NCBI GenBank assembly: GCA_016281435.1 | Contig: JAEEIQ010000019.1 | Span: 20,792-84,791 of the forward strand | Direction: 5' to 3' | DNA from: Bacteroidales bacterium | GTDB taxonomy: Bacteria > Bacteroidota > Bacteroidia > Bacteroidales > UBA932 | Length of the DNA: 64,000 nt | Shown here: positions 33,132 to 43,354 of the stretch, one piece after another | Layout of the letters: each line of letters opens with the position of its first letter | Position numbering within the stretch: the first letter of the stretch is position 1 | Notes under the pieces: model-generated | Told to the model about the DNA's origin: nothing | The model's input: the letters and a program-made list of their open reading frames with translations, nothing else | Databases searched by the model: none | Made by a program: the position numbers and the translations under genes

Positions 33132-35249
33132 TTAAAGCTCTATCCAGCGTTTTTCCTTGAGGGAACGCAGCGCCGCAAAGGACGCCCGTGTCGTGTTGAC
33201 TATGCTTTCGGCCGGAATCAGGGGAGCGCCTCCGTTCCGGAGCCTTTCCGTCAGGAGGGCGAACTGCCGCCTCTGGCCCTTGTCCATGCGGCCGCGCATC
33301 CCGCGGAAGCCCTTGATCCCGAAAGCGGAAAGCTTGCGCCAGTTGTCCAGCGCGAGCACCCTGCCCTGGCAGAAAACTTCCACCTTTTCCTTCGGGTAGC
33401 TCTTGGACCCGTTCGCGAAATAGTTGATCACGGCGTTGGTACCGTTGGCGTAACGCAGGAGGATCGAGGCGTTGTCGGTGTTGTCTTCGGGATTCTGCCC
33501 GAGGGCGTTCATGCATACCGCCGCGACGGGGCTGCCGGCCAGGTAAGAGCACAGGTCGATGAAATGGCAGGCTTCGCCGATGATGCGTCCGCCTCCGGTC
33601 TCGAGGTCGTGGACCCAGACTTCGGGCGGGATGAAGCCCGCATTCATCGTGGCCACTATGTTCATCGGCGCGTCGCCGAGGATGGATTTCATCTTCACGG
33701 CGAAGGGGGAGAAGCGGCGGTTGAAGCCAACCGTGAGGGTGACTTCGTCCGGAACTTTGCCCAGGGCCTCCAGGATGCTGTCCAGCTGCTCTTCGTTCAG
33801 GCACAGGGGCTTTTCGACGAAGACGCTCTTGCCCGCTTCGAGGGCTTCCCGGACCATGGGAGCATGGAGATTGTGCCGCGTCGTGATGATTACGGTGCCG
33901 ACTTCCGGGTCGGCGAGGAGCTCGCGGTAGTCGGAGGAAGCGAGTTCGGCTCCGGCCTTGCGGGCGACTATCTTCGCGTTGAGGCCTCCGGCGCTGGCAA
34001 CGCTGCGTATGGGCGCCCCGGCCTTCTTGAGGCAGGGCACCACCATGGACGTGGTGTAGTTGCCGGCCCCGATGATGCCGAACTTGCCGCCGGGGGCCGC
34101 TGCCGCGGGGGCAGAGACCTCGACAGTGCGGCTTTCGGGAGCATCTTCCGGGAAGCGTATGATGGAGGCGATGGAGCCCTTCTTGCGCATGTCCCCGTAG
34201 ATCAGGGAGTAATCTTCAAGATCCACTTCTTCCGTGATCAGCTGCCGCACGTCGAGTCCGCCGTCCGAGAGGGTCTGCAGCACGGCTTCGAAGTTGCGCT
34301 TTTCCGTCCAGCGTGCGTAGGCGACGGGGTAGTCGTGCCCCTTGTTCTCGTATTCTTCATCGTAGCGGCCCGCACCGTAGGAGCAGGACACGGTAAAGGA
34401 TAGCTCCTTCTTGTAGAAGTCGTCGCGGCGCATGTCCATCCCGACGACCCCGACAAGCACGAGCCTTCCGCGCTTGCGGCACATCTGGCAGGCCTGGTGT
34501 ATGATGTCGTCGGACTTCGACGAAGCCGTGATGAGTACGCCGTCCGCGCCGACGCCGCCCGTGAGAGTTTCGACGAAGCGCACCGGGTCGGCCCCTTCGG
34601 CGGGGTTGACCGTCAGGATGCCGTTCTTTTCGGCGATGGCCGTCTTCGCGGGGTCGAACTCTATGCCGACTACGCGGCAGCCGTTGGCTTTCAGCAGCAT
34701 GGCCGCGATCAGGCCTATGAGTCCGAGGCCGGTCACGACTATGGTTTCGCCCAATTCTGGCTTGAGGTTGCGTATGCCCTGCAGGGCTATCGAGGCGATG
34801 ACGGTGAATGCCGCTTCTTCATCGGAGACATCGTCCGGGACCTTCGCCACAAGGTTCTGCGGAACGCAGACGAACTCGGCGTGGTTGCCGTTTGAGACGA
34901 CCCTGTCTCCGACCGCGAAGCCGCTGACGCCCTTGCCGACTTCGACGACCCTGCCCACGTTGCAGTAGCCCAGGGGAAGGGGCTGGCCGAGCTTGTTGAA
35001 GACGGCTTCGAGTGTGGGCATGATTCCGTCCGTCTTGAGCTTGTCGAGGGTCTGGCGGACCTTGTCGGGCTGCTGGCGCGCCTTGTCGATGAGGTTGGCC
35101 TTGCCGAACTCGACCAGCATCCTCTCCGTGCCGAGGGATACGAGGGTCCTGCTCGTGCGAATAAGGAGACAACCGCCGCGTACGGCAGGCGCCGGGACTT
35201 CTTCAAGGATGGTCTGACCGGTCTTGAGGTCTTGGATGATCTGTTTCAT
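33132..35249 (-). CDS. Two-domain dehydrogenase: zinc-type alcohol dehydrogenase fused to GFO/IDH/MocA oxidoreductase
   Basis: I place the start at the ATG at 35249, which makes a 4-base ATGA overlap with the upstream amidotransferase gene and gives 705 residues. The same frame stays open further upstream, but only as a shadow of that gene. Residues about 1-350 are a medium-chain dehydrogenase (PLGYCNVGRVVEVGKGVSGFAVGDRV, Rossmann motif VTGLGLIGLIAA). Residues about 375-705 are a GFO/IDH/MocA domain (FGIIGAGNYTTSMV, FVEKPLCLNEEQL, GEACHFIDLCSYL). This fusion recurs in polysaccharide clusters beside heparinase-like and amidotransferase genes. It probably oxidises or reduces a nucleotide sugar or sugar residue. 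The substrate is unknown. Confidence 0.9.
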   Translation of the reverse strand: MKQIIQDLKTGQTILEEVPAPAVRGGCLLIRTSRTLVSLGTERMLVEFGKANLIDKARQQPDKVRQTLDKLKTDGIMPTLEAVFNKLGQPLPLGYCNVGRVVEVGKGVSGFAVGDRVVSNGNHAEFVCVPQNLVAKVPDDVSDEEAAFTVIASIALQGIRNLKPELGETIVVTGLGLIGLIAAMLLKANGCRVVGIEFDPAKTAIAEKNGILTVNPAEGADPVRFVETLTGGVGADGVLITASSKSDDIIHQACQMCRKRGRLVLVGVVGMDMRRDDFYKKELSFTVSCSYGAGRYDEEYENKGHDYPVAYARWTEKRNFEAVLQTLSDGGLDVRQLITEEVDLEDYSLIYGDMRKKGSIASIIRFPEDAPESRTVEVSAPAAAAPGGKFGIIGAGNYTTSMVVPCLKKAGAPIRSVASAGGLNAKIVARKAGAELASSDYRELLADPEVGTVIITTRHNLHAPMVREALEAGKSVFVEKPLCLNEEQLDSILEALGKVPDEVTLTVGFNRRFSPFAVKMKSILGDAPMNIVATMNAGFIPPEVWVHDLETGGGRIIGEACHFIDLCSYLAGSPVAAVCMNALGQNPEDNTDNASILLRYANGTNAVINYFANGSKSYPKEKVEVFCQGRVLALDNWRKLSAFGIKGFRGMRGRMDKGQRRQFALLTERLRNGGAPLIPAESIVNTTRASFAALRSLKEKRWIEL

Positions 35250-36391
35250 TGGCGTATCCTTTTTTCCAGTCCCAGGCGGGTGAACAATTTGATTCCGAAG
35301 CGGTAAAGGCTCTTCGTGCTCCTGAACTTCTCGGTGCAGGGAGGCATGTCGTGCCACTGCATCAGCTGCTCCTCGCTGACTTCCAGTTTCGCGGCCACCT
35401 GGCTGAAAAGTTCTTTCGCTTCTTCTTCCGACAGGGCCGGCTCCGCAAGGATCCCAAGGGCTTTGTCGCGGGAGATCTGGCCCGTCATCACGAGGCTCGA
35501 CAGCTGCGCGCGGCGGGTCTCGAAACCGAAGCGGGTCGGGTTCCACCAGCCTTCGAGGAACTTCGTGAGAAGGTCTTCGAAATGCTTCTGCCCGTAGGTG
35601 ACGTAGCCGTATTCGCGGCTCAGGGTATCGATCATTTCCTGTTTCGTGAAGGGAACGAGGTTGAGGGGTTTCACGGTCTTGACCCCCAGCACGTACGGGA
35701 TCCAGAACTTGTGCCTGAATCCGGAAGTGTAGGTGTATTTCCTGATGGGGATGTCGCAGTACTTGCGCACGACGTCCCTGATGAAGGTCCCGTCGCCTGC
35801 GAACCCGCCGTCCTTGAACCAGGACTGGGGGTTGCTCACGATCTCGGTGCAGATGTTGTAGCCGTTGAAGATGTACTTGACACCGAGTTTGAGGGAGAAC
35901 TTGTCGATCAGGGCTATGAACGCGTGGTCCTGCGGGTTGTCCTGGCAGGACATGCCGGTGCGGAAGAAGGCCTTCTGCATCTCGCGCATCTCGTCCCAAT
36001 CCATCTTCTCGACGTGCAGTTCCAGCCCGAGTTTGTCGCACATGCGCCGGATGTTCTGCTCCGCGACGGGCAGGTTCCAGCCGCAGTCTATATGGAACAC
36101 GAACGGGCGCAGGCCCCATTCCCTGACGGTAAGGTGCAGCAGGTAGCTGCTGTCGAGGCCCCCGCTCAGCCCGAGGATGCAGTCGTACTTCTTCCCGCGT
36201 CCTTTGCGGCGTATGTCCTCCAGCAGGGCGTTCAGCTCGGCTTCGTGTCCCCGGCCGTGGTTCCATTCCGGGAGGATGGAGCTTTCGTACTCCCGGCAAC
36301 GGTCGCACACCCCGTTTCCGTCGAGGTGGAGGTTCTCATCGCTGCTGTCCATCACGCAGCGGGAGCAGATCCTGTATTCTTCGTTTTTCAT
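35246..36391 (-). CDS. N-acetyl sugar amidotransferase (WbpG/PseA-like)
   Basis: This ATP-dependent PP-loop enzyme puts an amidino or amino group on an N-acetylated sugar, as WbpG does on the way to 2,3-diacetamido uronic acids. The N terminus has two Cys pairs (Cys9/Cys12 and Cys29/Cys32), a probable zinc or iron-sulphur site. The PP-loop is LGLSGGLDSSYLL (Ser76-Ser82). Further family blocks are FHIDCGWNLPVAEQN, NGYNICTEI, FIRDVVRKYCD and YVTYGQKHFEDLLTKFLEGWWNPTRFG. No separate ammonia-providing HisH-like glutaminase gene is seen in the window. The gene overlaps its downstream neighbour by 4 bases. The modified sugar is not known. Confidence 0.92.
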   Translation of the reverse strand: MKNEEYRICSRCVMDSSDENLHLDGNGVCDRCREYESSILPEWNHGRGHEAELNALLEDIRRKGRGKKYDCILGLSGGLDSSYLLHLTVREWGLRPFVFHIDCGWNLPVAEQNIRRMCDKLGLELHVEKMDWDEMREMQKAFFRTGMSCQDNPQDHAFIALIDKFSLKLGVKYIFNGYNICTEIVSNPQSWFKDGGFAGDGTFIRDVVRKYCDIPIRKYTYTSGFRHKFWIPYVLGVKTVKPLNLVPFTKQEMIDTLSREYGYVTYGQKHFEDLLTKFLEGWWNPTRFGFETRRAQLSSLVMTGQISRDKALGILAEPALSEEEAKELFSQVAAKLEVSEEQLMQWHDMPPCTEKFRSTKSLYRFGIKLFTRLGLEKRIRQ

Positions 36392-36397
36392 CTTTCG

Positions 36398-37570
36398 TTA
36401 TGCATTTATGGCGTTTCTGGCTATACGTGAATATGAGAAATAGTCGGGGCCGAGTTTCATTGCGGCTTCCTTCATGGACTTGAACACTTCCGGATTGTCC
36501 ATGATCTCGCAGAGGGCCTTCCGTATCTCTTCGGCGTCCGCATCCCCGTCAAGCAGGCGCGCGTTGCCTCCGAGGTCGATATGACCCATCCCTTCCCATT
36601 TCCGGTAAAGACCCGGAAGCCCGTATCCGGCGGATTCTTCCCAGAGGGTCGAGTGCGTGCCCGGGAAGCATGCGAGGTCGCCGGCGAGAAGGCAGCGGCA
36701 GGTTTCGGATGCCTTGACCCAGCCCGCGCAGATGATCCCCGGAGTCCCTTCCGCGAGCCGCCGGAAATCGCCCGCGGTCTGGGCGTCGGGCTCTCCGAAG
36801 ATAAGCAGTTTGGCGTCCGGGTGGCCCGCTGAAAGCGCCGTGAAAGCTTCTATCAGGGCCAAGGTGTTCTTCCGCTTTTCTATCTTGCCCCCGGTGACGA
36901 TTACGAAATCGCTGTCCTTGAGGCCGAAGCTGCCGCGGCTTTCACGGCGGATTTCTTCGAAACGGCTGCGGGGCACGCTGATGTCGTCGACACCCAGCGG
37001 CAGATACGTCGTCCTGGCTGCCGGAGTGCCGTAGAAATCCCTGTAGAACTCCACTCTCGCGGGCAGGGTCCCGTAGTATCTGCGGGTGAAGGGTATGGTG
37101 CACTGCACGTAGCTCCGGTAAAGGACCCCGTGCAGGATGTTCCTGGAGAACCAGCCCCTTGCGCTGTTGACGAAGTCGGTGTGGGAATCTATGTAGAGCC
37201 GGGTCTGCGGGTGCTCCCGGCAGTAGCGGCAGACCGGATGCACGGCTGCCGTCTGGGCATCGTGCATGAAAATGACATCCGGACGGAATTCTTCCAGGGT
37301 GCGGCCCACGCCCCGGTATGCCCTTACCTTCCTCGCTATCGGAGCCGGCATCCAGCGGACATACGGGATGCGGCGTACGGGAATCCCGTCCTCGTTGAGG
37401 TAGTCGGAGGGCTGGAGGTATACGTGCCCCTTTCCCGCTTCAAGGCTTTCCGTCGAGGCAAGGATCATCACATCGTGCCCGCCGGCCTTGTGGGCGCGGG
37501 GCAGGATGTTCTCCTGATAGCCGTAGCGGTCGACGTAAGTCGCGGCGAGACAGAGGTGCAGTATTCTCAT
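36398..37570 (-). CDS. Glycosyltransferase family 4
   Basis: This predicted GT-B glycosyltransferase has an N-terminal domain starting [34 protein letters not shown] and a C-terminal donor domain with [34 protein letters not shown] and [42 protein letters not shown], the last holding the usual GT4 Glu region. The length of 390 residues is normal. Its start overlaps the stop of the acetyltransferase gene by 4 bases. It should add one sugar of the repeat unit; donor and linkage are not readable. Confidence 0.85.
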   Translation of the reverse strand: MRILHLCLAATYVDRYGYQENILPRAHKAGGHDVMILASTESLEAGKGHVYLQPSDYLNEDGIPVRRIPYVRWMPAPIARKVRAYRGVGRTLEEFRPDVIFMHDAQTAAVHPVCRYCREHPQTRLYIDSHTDFVNSARGWFSRNILHGVLYRSYVQCTIPFTRRYYGTLPARVEFYRDFYGTPAARTTYLPLGVDDISVPRSRFEEIRRESRGSFGLKDSDFVIVTGGKIEKRKNTLALIEAFTALSAGHPDAKLLIFGEPDAQTAGDFRRLAEGTPGIICAGWVKASETCRCLLAGDLACFPGTHSTLWEESAGYGLPGLYRKWEGMGHIDLGGNARLLDGDADAEEIRKALCEIMDNPEVFKSMKEAAMKLGPDYFSYSRIARNAINA

Positions 37571-38175
37571 TTCCCCAGGTATTCAAGGAATTTTTCAGGT
37601 TCGCGTATATGGCGGGCGGCTTCTTTCAGCCGGGCTTCGTCCAGCTTCCACCACTCGGAGGCGAGAAGGCGGGCGATGATATCAGGACTGAAACGCTTCC
37701 GTATCTCACGGGCCGGACATCCGGCAACCACGGAATAAGGCTCCACGTCTTTCGTGACCACTGCGCCCATGCCGACCACGGCTCCGTCGCCTATCCTTAC
37801 TCCCTGGCGTATGAGCGCCGAACGGCCGATCCATACATCGTTGCCGACCAGGGTCCTTTTCACGGGCTCCCTTTCGAATTCGGAGAACTTGGCCTTGACC
37901 GAGTCCTTTCCGGCATAGAAGACAGGGGACATCCCTACCCATCCGGTAGGGTGCTCGCCGCTGCCTATGACCACGTTATTGGCTATCGAGCAGAAAGCTC
38001 CGATGTCGGCCGCGAAGATGTCGCAGTCGTAGCCGCAGAAAGAGTGCCTGCCCATGGTGCTGTCCACGACGAGGCTTCCGGACTCCACCTTCGAGGTCCG
38101 GTCTATGCGGCTTCCCTTGACGGCGCTGCCGCGCAATTTCTTCAGGGCCTTGGCCCACAGGTATGCAATGCTCAT
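37567..38175 (-). CDS. CatB/VatD-like hexapeptide-repeat acetyltransferase
   Basis: This 202-residue left-handed beta-helix acyltransferase probably O- or N-acetylates a sugar of the polysaccharide. The hexapeptide repeats are visible from about residue 30 to 150 ([69 protein letters not shown]). The His in SGEHPT is the usual catalytic residue of the xenobiotic acyltransferase group, and WIGRSA is the family phrase. The C-terminal helix ([21 protein letters not shown]) is typical of the same group. It sits between a glycosyltransferase and a beta-helix protein gene in the polysaccharide operon, so a role in antibiotic inactivation is unlikely. Confidence 0.88.
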   Translation of the reverse strand: MSIAYLWAKALKKLRGSAVKGSRIDRTSKVESGSLVVDSTMGRHSFCGYDCDIFAADIGAFCSIANNVVIGSGEHPTGWVGMSPVFYAGKDSVKAKFSEFEREPVKRTLVGNDVWIGRSALIRQGVRIGDGAVVGMGAVVTKDVEPYSVVAGCPAREIRKRFSPDIIARLLASEWWKLDEARLKEAARHIREPEKFLEYLGK

Positions 38176-38176
38176 A

Positions 38177-39901
38177 TCACTTCTTTTCTACAAGTTCGTA
38201 TCTTCCGGTCTTCCGTCCGCCGTCTATGGTCACGTTGCCCTTCGTCACGCTGATGAGGCGATAGATGTCCATGTCAAAGTTGCATCCGCGGAACTCAGCC
38301 CGGCTGTTCTTGCCCTGGAGGGTGATGTACGCCGTACCCCGGCTCTTGTCGGTCGAAGTCTTGCCGAAATTCCAGTCGCAGTCCTCGAAAACCATGGGCC
38401 TGGGATTGGATATGGTGTTTCCGATCGAAATGTCCGTCCCGTCCTTGGAGAAGGTGCAGCGGCGGCAGACCACCGGGTTTTTCGTCTCGGAAGCGAAGCG
38501 TCCGGTGTAGAGGTTGCGTACCGTGCCGTAGCATGCCGTGACCCGGCAGTCCTCCAGGAGGACCGCGTCGGAGAACGGATTCCGCACGTCCGTGCAGCGT
38601 ATGAGCCGGCGGACGGTGTTGGTTGAATTGATGCTCCAGCATGGGTTGTCGCATTCCGTGAAGTTGTACTCCACAAGCCGGCCTATGCCTTCTGCAAGGG
38701 CCGTGTTGACGGTATAGCCGTTCACGTCCTTCCAGCGGCAGCGTATGAATTCGGCCTTCGGAAGATCGGCGTACATGGTCGCCACCTGGCAGCTGCCGTC
38801 AGTGGCGAAAGTGCAGTCCTCGAGCCTGAAGCTGAGGCCGGCCATGCCCTTGACTCCGGAATCCCTCGATCCGGCCACGTTGATGCAGGCCGACTGGCCC
38901 CTGTCCTTGTACAGGGCCTGCGAGGAACCGCAGTTGAAGAATTCGCAGTCCTTGAAACGGAGTTCCCCGTCGCAGGCATGGGTGTAGATGCCGTGCTCCC
39001 CGACATTGCGTATCCTGAGCCCGTCGAAGAGCATGTCGCTGATGCGGTAAGTGCAGATGCCGCATGCCACCGCGTTCTGCAGGGTGACGTCCCTGACGGT
39101 TCCGCCCTTGTTGCTTCCGAGGGAAAGCAGGCACTGGGAACCCCTTACCGGAATTTCTTCACGGCTGTCGGCGCCCCCGTCGACCGTAAGCCGGGAAAGC
39201 GTGCAGCCGTCTCCCGTCATCTCCACAAGGCCGTAGATGCTCCTGAGCTCCGTCGGACTTGCTCCCTGCGGCAGTGGAATGGATGCATCTTCCACCTTTC
39301 CGAAATCGATGGAAAGAAGGGTCGCGCCGTTGAAGTCGATGCTGTGGGTGCCGCAGCGGACCTTTCCGTAAACCTCATAGGTTGCTTTCGGAACCGAGAC
39401 CTGCGCCCCTTCCCGGTGCAGGGTGATGAAATTGTTGAGGGCGGTGGAGGCGCAGAGTCCTTTTGCCGGCTTCTTCAGTCCCGTCCATGCAGCGGGGCAG
39501 TTCTCGCCCGCCCAGCTGCCGGTGAGGATGACCCCTCCGGTGTTGCGGGAGACATAGTTGTAAGATCCGGAGCGCAGGTAACCGCGGTATCGCATGATTC
39601 CCGGCCGGAAGATTTCTTTCGACTGCGAAATGACCCTGGTCCCGTTGCCTTTCAGGGTCCCGTTGCTGAACGCTCCGCCTTTGAAATACAGGATGCAGCC
39701 CGCCGGAATGGCTTTCGCCCCACCGCCGAGGTCTATCTCGCTCCGGATTTCGTAGAGGCAGTCCTTCAGGGTGAAATCGTCCGGAGAAGACGCCATCTTG
39801 TATGCCAGTCCCGCCTGGCGCGCCGTTCTCTTCGGGGAAGCGGCGTGAAGGGGCAGGATCAGGAGGCCCATGGCGATTGCAAGAAGCATCCTTTTCATCA
39901 T
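38177..39901 (-). CDS. Secreted right-handed parallel beta-helix protein of the polysaccharide locus
   Basis: The signal peptide ends near residue 20 (LHAASP). The rest is a parallel beta-helix with turns such as [75 protein letters not shown] and [14 protein letters not shown]. This is the pectate-lyase-like fold used by polysaccharide lyases, epimerases and glycosidases. No catalytic motif that I can name is present. An ATG pair at 39901/39898 gives two possible starts one codon apart; both overlap the end of the preceding gene. A role in processing or binding the exported polymer is inferred from its place in the operon. Confidence 0.75.
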   Translation of the reverse strand: MMKRMLLAIAMGLLILPLHAASPKRTARQAGLAYKMASSPDDFTLKDCLYEIRSEIDLGGGAKAIPAGCILYFKGGAFSNGTLKGNGTRVISQSKEIFRPGIMRYRGYLRSGSYNYVSRNTGGVILTGSWAGENCPAAWTGLKKPAKGLCASTALNNFITLHREGAQVSVPKATYEVYGKVRCGTHSIDFNGATLLSIDFGKVEDASIPLPQGASPTELRSIYGLVEMTGDGCTLSRLTVDGGADSREEIPVRGSQCLLSLGSNKGGTVRDVTLQNAVACGICTYRISDMLFDGLRIRNVGEHGIYTHACDGELRFKDCEFFNCGSSQALYKDRGQSACINVAGSRDSGVKGMAGLSFRLEDCTFATDGSCQVATMYADLPKAEFIRCRWKDVNGYTVNTALAEGIGRLVEYNFTECDNPCWSINSTNTVRRLIRCTDVRNPFSDAVLLEDCRVTACYGTVRNLYTGRFASETKNPVVCRRCTFSKDGTDISIGNTISNPRPMVFEDCDWNFGKTSTDKSRGTAYITLQGKNSRAEFRGCNFDMDIYRLISVTKGNVTIDGGRKTGRYELVEKK

Positions 39902-40833
39902 CCGAGCCGTTTCATGAATTTGTAAACCGCGCAGTACTTTCCGGGGAAAAGCCCGAAGAGGACGGCCTCGATGCGGTATTTGAGGCTGCTGCGGCGAAGA
40001 GGGCCGAAGAGGCGTTTCCTCTCCGAGAGAGCCTTGTCAAAGCGGTCCTGCTCCTCCTTCCCGTTCTCGATTATCTCGTAAAGCGCGTCGTTGACAAGCA
40101 CGCTGATCCTTCGGTCGAAGACCTTCCGGACATCGGCTTCCACGGCCCTTGCGTTCTGGAAATCGAGAAGGCTTTCCGCCACCGTGAGGCAGTCGAAAGC
40201 CTTTTTCGGCCTGCGGCTGCGGGTAATGGATCCGGGGCTCCGGAATACGAAATACAGGGCCTCCGGAATCACTTTCGCGCTGCGGGCGCAGTAGAGCATG
40301 CGCGGGGTGAATTCGTTGTCTTCGTGGTATATCCCGGGACGGAATCGCAGGCCTTCGTCCATAAGGAACTGCCTCCTGTACACATAGAACGGGGCTCCGG
40401 AAAGGAACTTGTCGTCCAGGAGCACGTCACGGCCGGATGCCGCCGATTCCGGGATGATGTTCCTGTCCGCATCTTCCCCGTCGTTGCGCGTCCTTATCGG
40501 GATGACGTCCGGCCGGCCCGCCGAGGCCCCGGCGATGAGGGAAACGGCGTCGGGTGCGATATGGTCATCACTGTCCACGAACCATACATAGTCTCCCGAT
40601 GCGGCCTCGAGCCCGGCGTTGCGGGCGGCGCTGAGCCCCTGATTCGGCTGGCTGATGATGCGGTGCTCCGGCCAGCCTTCGAGCATTTCCCCGGCAATCT
40701 TCAGGGAAGAGTCGGTGGAACCGTCGTTCACTATTATGATCTCGGAGCCGGCCCCTGCCGCCATGCAGGACTGCAGGCAGCGCGGGAGGTATTCCTCCAT
40801 GTTGTAAACGGGTATGACTATCGACAGGAACAT
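39898..40833 (-). CDS. Glycosyltransferase family 2
   Basis: This is a GT-A inverting transferase of 311 residues. The N-terminal nucleotide-binding block FLSIVIPVYNMEEYLPRCLQSCM, IIIVNDGSTDSSL, QPNQGLSAARNAGLEAASGDYVWFVDSDDHI (with the DSD metal motif) is complete. FYVYRRQFLMDEGLRFRPGIYHEDNEFTPRMLYCA holds the ED catalytic-base motif. It probably adds a sugar to the growing repeat unit at the inner membrane. It follows the EpsG-type polymerase gene after 3 bases and overlaps the beta-helix gene. Confidence 0.93.
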   Translation of the reverse strand: MFLSIVIPVYNMEEYLPRCLQSCMAAGAGSEIIIVNDGSTDSSLKIAGEMLEGWPEHRIISQPNQGLSAARNAGLEAASGDYVWFVDSDDHIAPDAVSLIAGASAGRPDVIPIRTRNDGEDADRNIIPESAASGRDVLLDDKFLSGAPFYVYRRQFLMDEGLRFRPGIYHEDNEFTPRMLYCARSAKVIPEALYFVFRSPGSITRSRRPKKAFDCLTVAESLLDFQNARAVEADVRKVFDRRISVLVNDALYEIIENGKEEQDRFDKALSERKRLFGPLRRSSLKYRIEAVLFGLFPGKYCAVYKFMKRLG

Positions 40834-40836
40834 CGT

Positions 40837-41922
40837 TTATTGCCAGATAAAGGTGAACAGGGCCGTGTTGTCGGCGGCGTTCGACATAAAGCCGGCGAAT
40901 GTCAGCAGGTCGAGCGCCACCAATACGGTGAAAGCTATCGAGCGCTTGCTCCTCCAGAGGTACATCAGCGTGAAGGCGGTGAAGATGTACTCGAATCCGA
41001 TAAAATAGTAGTTGATCCTGGAGAAGATATGGCTCTCGATGAATACGTATTTCCACAGAAGCCCGAAGAACATGAGGTCGTATATTATGCGGACTTCCGG
41101 GCGGTCCAGTCCGTTCTTGACGTCGTTGCTCAGCCAGATGAGGTATGCGGCGGTCGCGATACTGACCCAGTATCCCACGCCCCTGTGAGTCAGGACGCTG
41201 TAAATCTTCTCCGAATTCTGCTCCAGATAGTGCGAATAGCCCAGCATCTCCAATATCGGTCCTCCTTCATCTCCGAGATTGGCGGTGATGGCCGAACGGG
41301 AGACAACCAGCGCCGCGGCAAACAGCGCATATTCCAGCCAGATGCTGTTGAAGTACCCTCCTTTCTTTATCCTGAACAGCGGATAGAAGATTACCAACAG
41401 CAGGGCTGAATAGTGCATGCTGGCCGCGAGGGCTACGAGCAGATAGTATTTGAGCCATGACTGGTCCCTGATTGCGGGAATGGCGCATGCGAAGAGCGTG
41501 AAGGCCAGCTGCTGCCTCAGTCCGTTAGCATAGGTCAGCCATACACATTCGAGCATGAAGGTGACAGCAAGGAAGGGATATACGTCCTTGTCATCCTTCA
41601 GGGACCAGTAAACGAGGAAAAGCTGCGTGAAGGCGAAGAAGCCGAAGAACAGTGTCACCGGCATATGCGCCCTCGCCATGGACATCAGCAAAAGCAGCCA
41701 TCCGGGCTCGTCCTTCTCCGGCAGTTCGCCACGGAGGGCGTCGTTGTAAATCTGCAGGTAACCGCTGTAATCCATCCCTACGTTATTGCGGAATGCGAAC
41801 ACGACCGTATAGAAGAGTATTCCGATACATGCGTACCAGAACGTCTTCTTGTCCGCGGCTTCCTTGCTGAAGAAGAAAAGCGCGCAGAACAGGACGAGAT
41901 ATACGGTCAAACTTTCAAGCAT
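40837..41922 (-). CDS. EpsG-family polysaccharide polymerase (Wzy type)
   Basis: This polytopic protein of 361 residues has about ten membrane segments and the EpsG signature RNNVGMDYSGYLQIYN after the second segment, plus WLTYANGLRQQLAFTLFACAIPAI and LAASMHYSALLLVIFYPL in the middle. Such proteins polymerise lipid-linked repeat units on the periplasmic side. Its place between the flippase and the first glycosyltransferase fits a Wzx/Wzy-dependent pathway. No Wza/Wzc export genes are in the window, so they must lie elsewhere. Confidence 0.88.
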   Translation of the reverse strand: MLESLTVYLVLFCALFFFSKEAADKKTFWYACIGILFYTVVFAFRNNVGMDYSGYLQIYNDALRGELPEKDEPGWLLLLMSMARAHMPVTLFFGFFAFTQLFLVYWSLKDDKDVYPFLAVTFMLECVWLTYANGLRQQLAFTLFACAIPAIRDQSWLKYYLLVALAASMHYSALLLVIFYPLFRIKKGGYFNSIWLEYALFAAALVVSRSAITANLGDEGGPILEMLGYSHYLEQNSEKIYSVLTHRGVGYWVSIATAAYLIWLSNDVKNGLDRPEVRIIYDLMFFGLLWKYVFIESHIFSRINYYFIGFEYIFTAFTLMYLWRSKRSIAFTVLVALDLLTFAGFMSNAADNTALFTFIWQ

Positions 41923-41947
41923 CAGTCGTCAAAGCTTTTGTGCGGGC

Positions 41948-43348
41948 TCACCGCAGGCGTATCGGAGTCCCCCCGGAAATGACTTTCTTCAGGCACAGGG
42001 CAAGTATCCCGTTCAGCACCAGGGCTGCCGCAATCCTTATCCAGAGGCCGGTTCCGGCGGAGACAATGATGAAAAATATGCAGATGAACAGCGCAAGGGC
42101 CGGGATATAACCTTGAGGCAGTGACAGGTGCAGCGTCCGCTCCGAAATAATGTACATCGTGTAGTAGGTGACGATCCTCGAAAGGCCGAGGCTGACGGGG
42201 ATGACGATGATGCCGAACCTGCGTATCGTCAGAAGCATGGCGAGTATGTTGAAAAGGCTTCCGGCGACGTATGCGATGCTGATGTACTTGGTGTCCCTGC
42301 TGACGGAAATGCCGGATGCGGCGACAGGGAACAAGATATACATGCACATGGGGAAGCAAAGCAGGATAATGTACCTGGAAGCGTCGATGTAGGAAGGGTT
42401 GCTGAGAAGAAGGACTATTTCCCGGGCGAACAGGGACAGGAGGCTGGTCAGGCTGATTATGGCTATCATGGCCGTCGAATAAAGCCGCCCCGTCATCTTC
42501 TTGAAATCAGGTTTGCCGTAGTTCTCGAACAGGAAAGGATTCCATACGTTGCTGAACGCCACGTTTATAAGCGCGAAGACCGACGTTATGCTGAGCGCAA
42601 TCGAGTAAACGCCGAGGTCTTCGACCGAGATGAATTTCTTTATCAGTATCTGGCCCAGGGAATTGTCGAACCAGTTGGCGAGAATGGCCGGGAGGGTCGG
42701 AAGAGCAAACAGCAGAAGCCTCTTAAGATAGGGGAAAGAGTAGGACAGCCCGATGTCTTCACGGTTCACGAATACGAAAATGGCGATGGCGACCAGTTCT
42801 CCCGCCAGGACTCCGAAGAATACGCTCTGGATGCCGAGACGCAGGTACACGACCCCGTAAACGGAGATGCCTATCTGGATGAGGAGCTGGAGCAGACTTC
42901 CTACTGCGAAGGTCACCGGTTTCTTGTGGAATCTGGTGAGGATGGCGAAGTAGGACATCAGGCTTCCGGCGGGGATGCTCATCAGCATGAAGATGAAAGC
43001 CAGTTCGAAGCGGCCGTCTATGCCCAGCACCCGCCCCATCCAGAAGTGGCGGCTGAGAATCATCACGGCCATTACTGTCAGGGACAGGCTGAGAATGGAA
43101 TACAGCCCGGTAGAAACCATCTTTTTCCTGTCGATGTCCTTCTCGTAATAATCCCTGGATACGGCGGTGTGTATCTCCAGGTTTGAAAATATGCCGATAA
43201 TGCCCTTGCAGGCGATTATCAGCGCCATCATCCCGTATTCTTCCTTCGTCAGGATGCTCGTATAGACCGGCATGAGCAGCACGGCTGCGATCTTGCCGAG
43301 TACGGAAGCAATCCCGTAGATGAAGAAATCTTTAAAGAACCGCCACAC
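41948..43348 (-). CDS. Polysaccharide flippase of the MOP superfamily (Wzx type)
   Basis: The 466 residues form about fourteen membrane segments. The opening FFKDFFIYGIASVLGKIAAVLLMPVYTSILTKEEYGMMALI is the usual start of polysaccharide-biosynthesis flippases, and the middle contains FALPTLPAILANWFDNSLGQILIKKFISVEDLGVYSIALSI, typical of the second half. It should move the undecaprenyl-linked repeat unit across the inner membrane for the EpsG-type polymerase encoded next. It begins 6 bases after the wecB stop. Confidence 0.92.
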   Translation of the reverse strand: MWRFFKDFFIYGIASVLGKIAAVLLMPVYTSILTKEEYGMMALIIACKGIIGIFSNLEIHTAVSRDYYEKDIDRKKMVSTGLYSILSLSLTVMAVMILSRHFWMGRVLGIDGRFELAFIFMLMSIPAGSLMSYFAILTRFHKKPVTFAVGSLLQLLIQIGISVYGVVYLRLGIQSVFFGVLAGELVAIAIFVFVNREDIGLSYSFPYLKRLLLFALPTLPAILANWFDNSLGQILIKKFISVEDLGVYSIALSITSVFALINVAFSNVWNPFLFENYGKPDFKKMTGRLYSTAMIAIISLTSLLSLFAREIVLLLSNPSYIDASRYIILLCFPMCMYILFPVAASGISVSRDTKYISIAYVAGSLFNILAMLLTIRRFGIIVIPVSLGLSRIVTYYTMYIISERTLHLSLPQGYIPALALFICIFFIIVSAGTGLWIRIAAALVLNGILALCLKKVISGGTPIRLR

Positions 43349-43354
43349 CTTGCC

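Noticed and set aside
35250..36308. Same-strand extension of the dehydrogenase reading frame upstream, which would give a 1058-residue protein
   Set aside because: The extension lies wholly within the amidotransferase gene in another frame, is Arg/Pro-rich without homology, and the ATG at 35249 with its 4-base overlap gives the normal family length.
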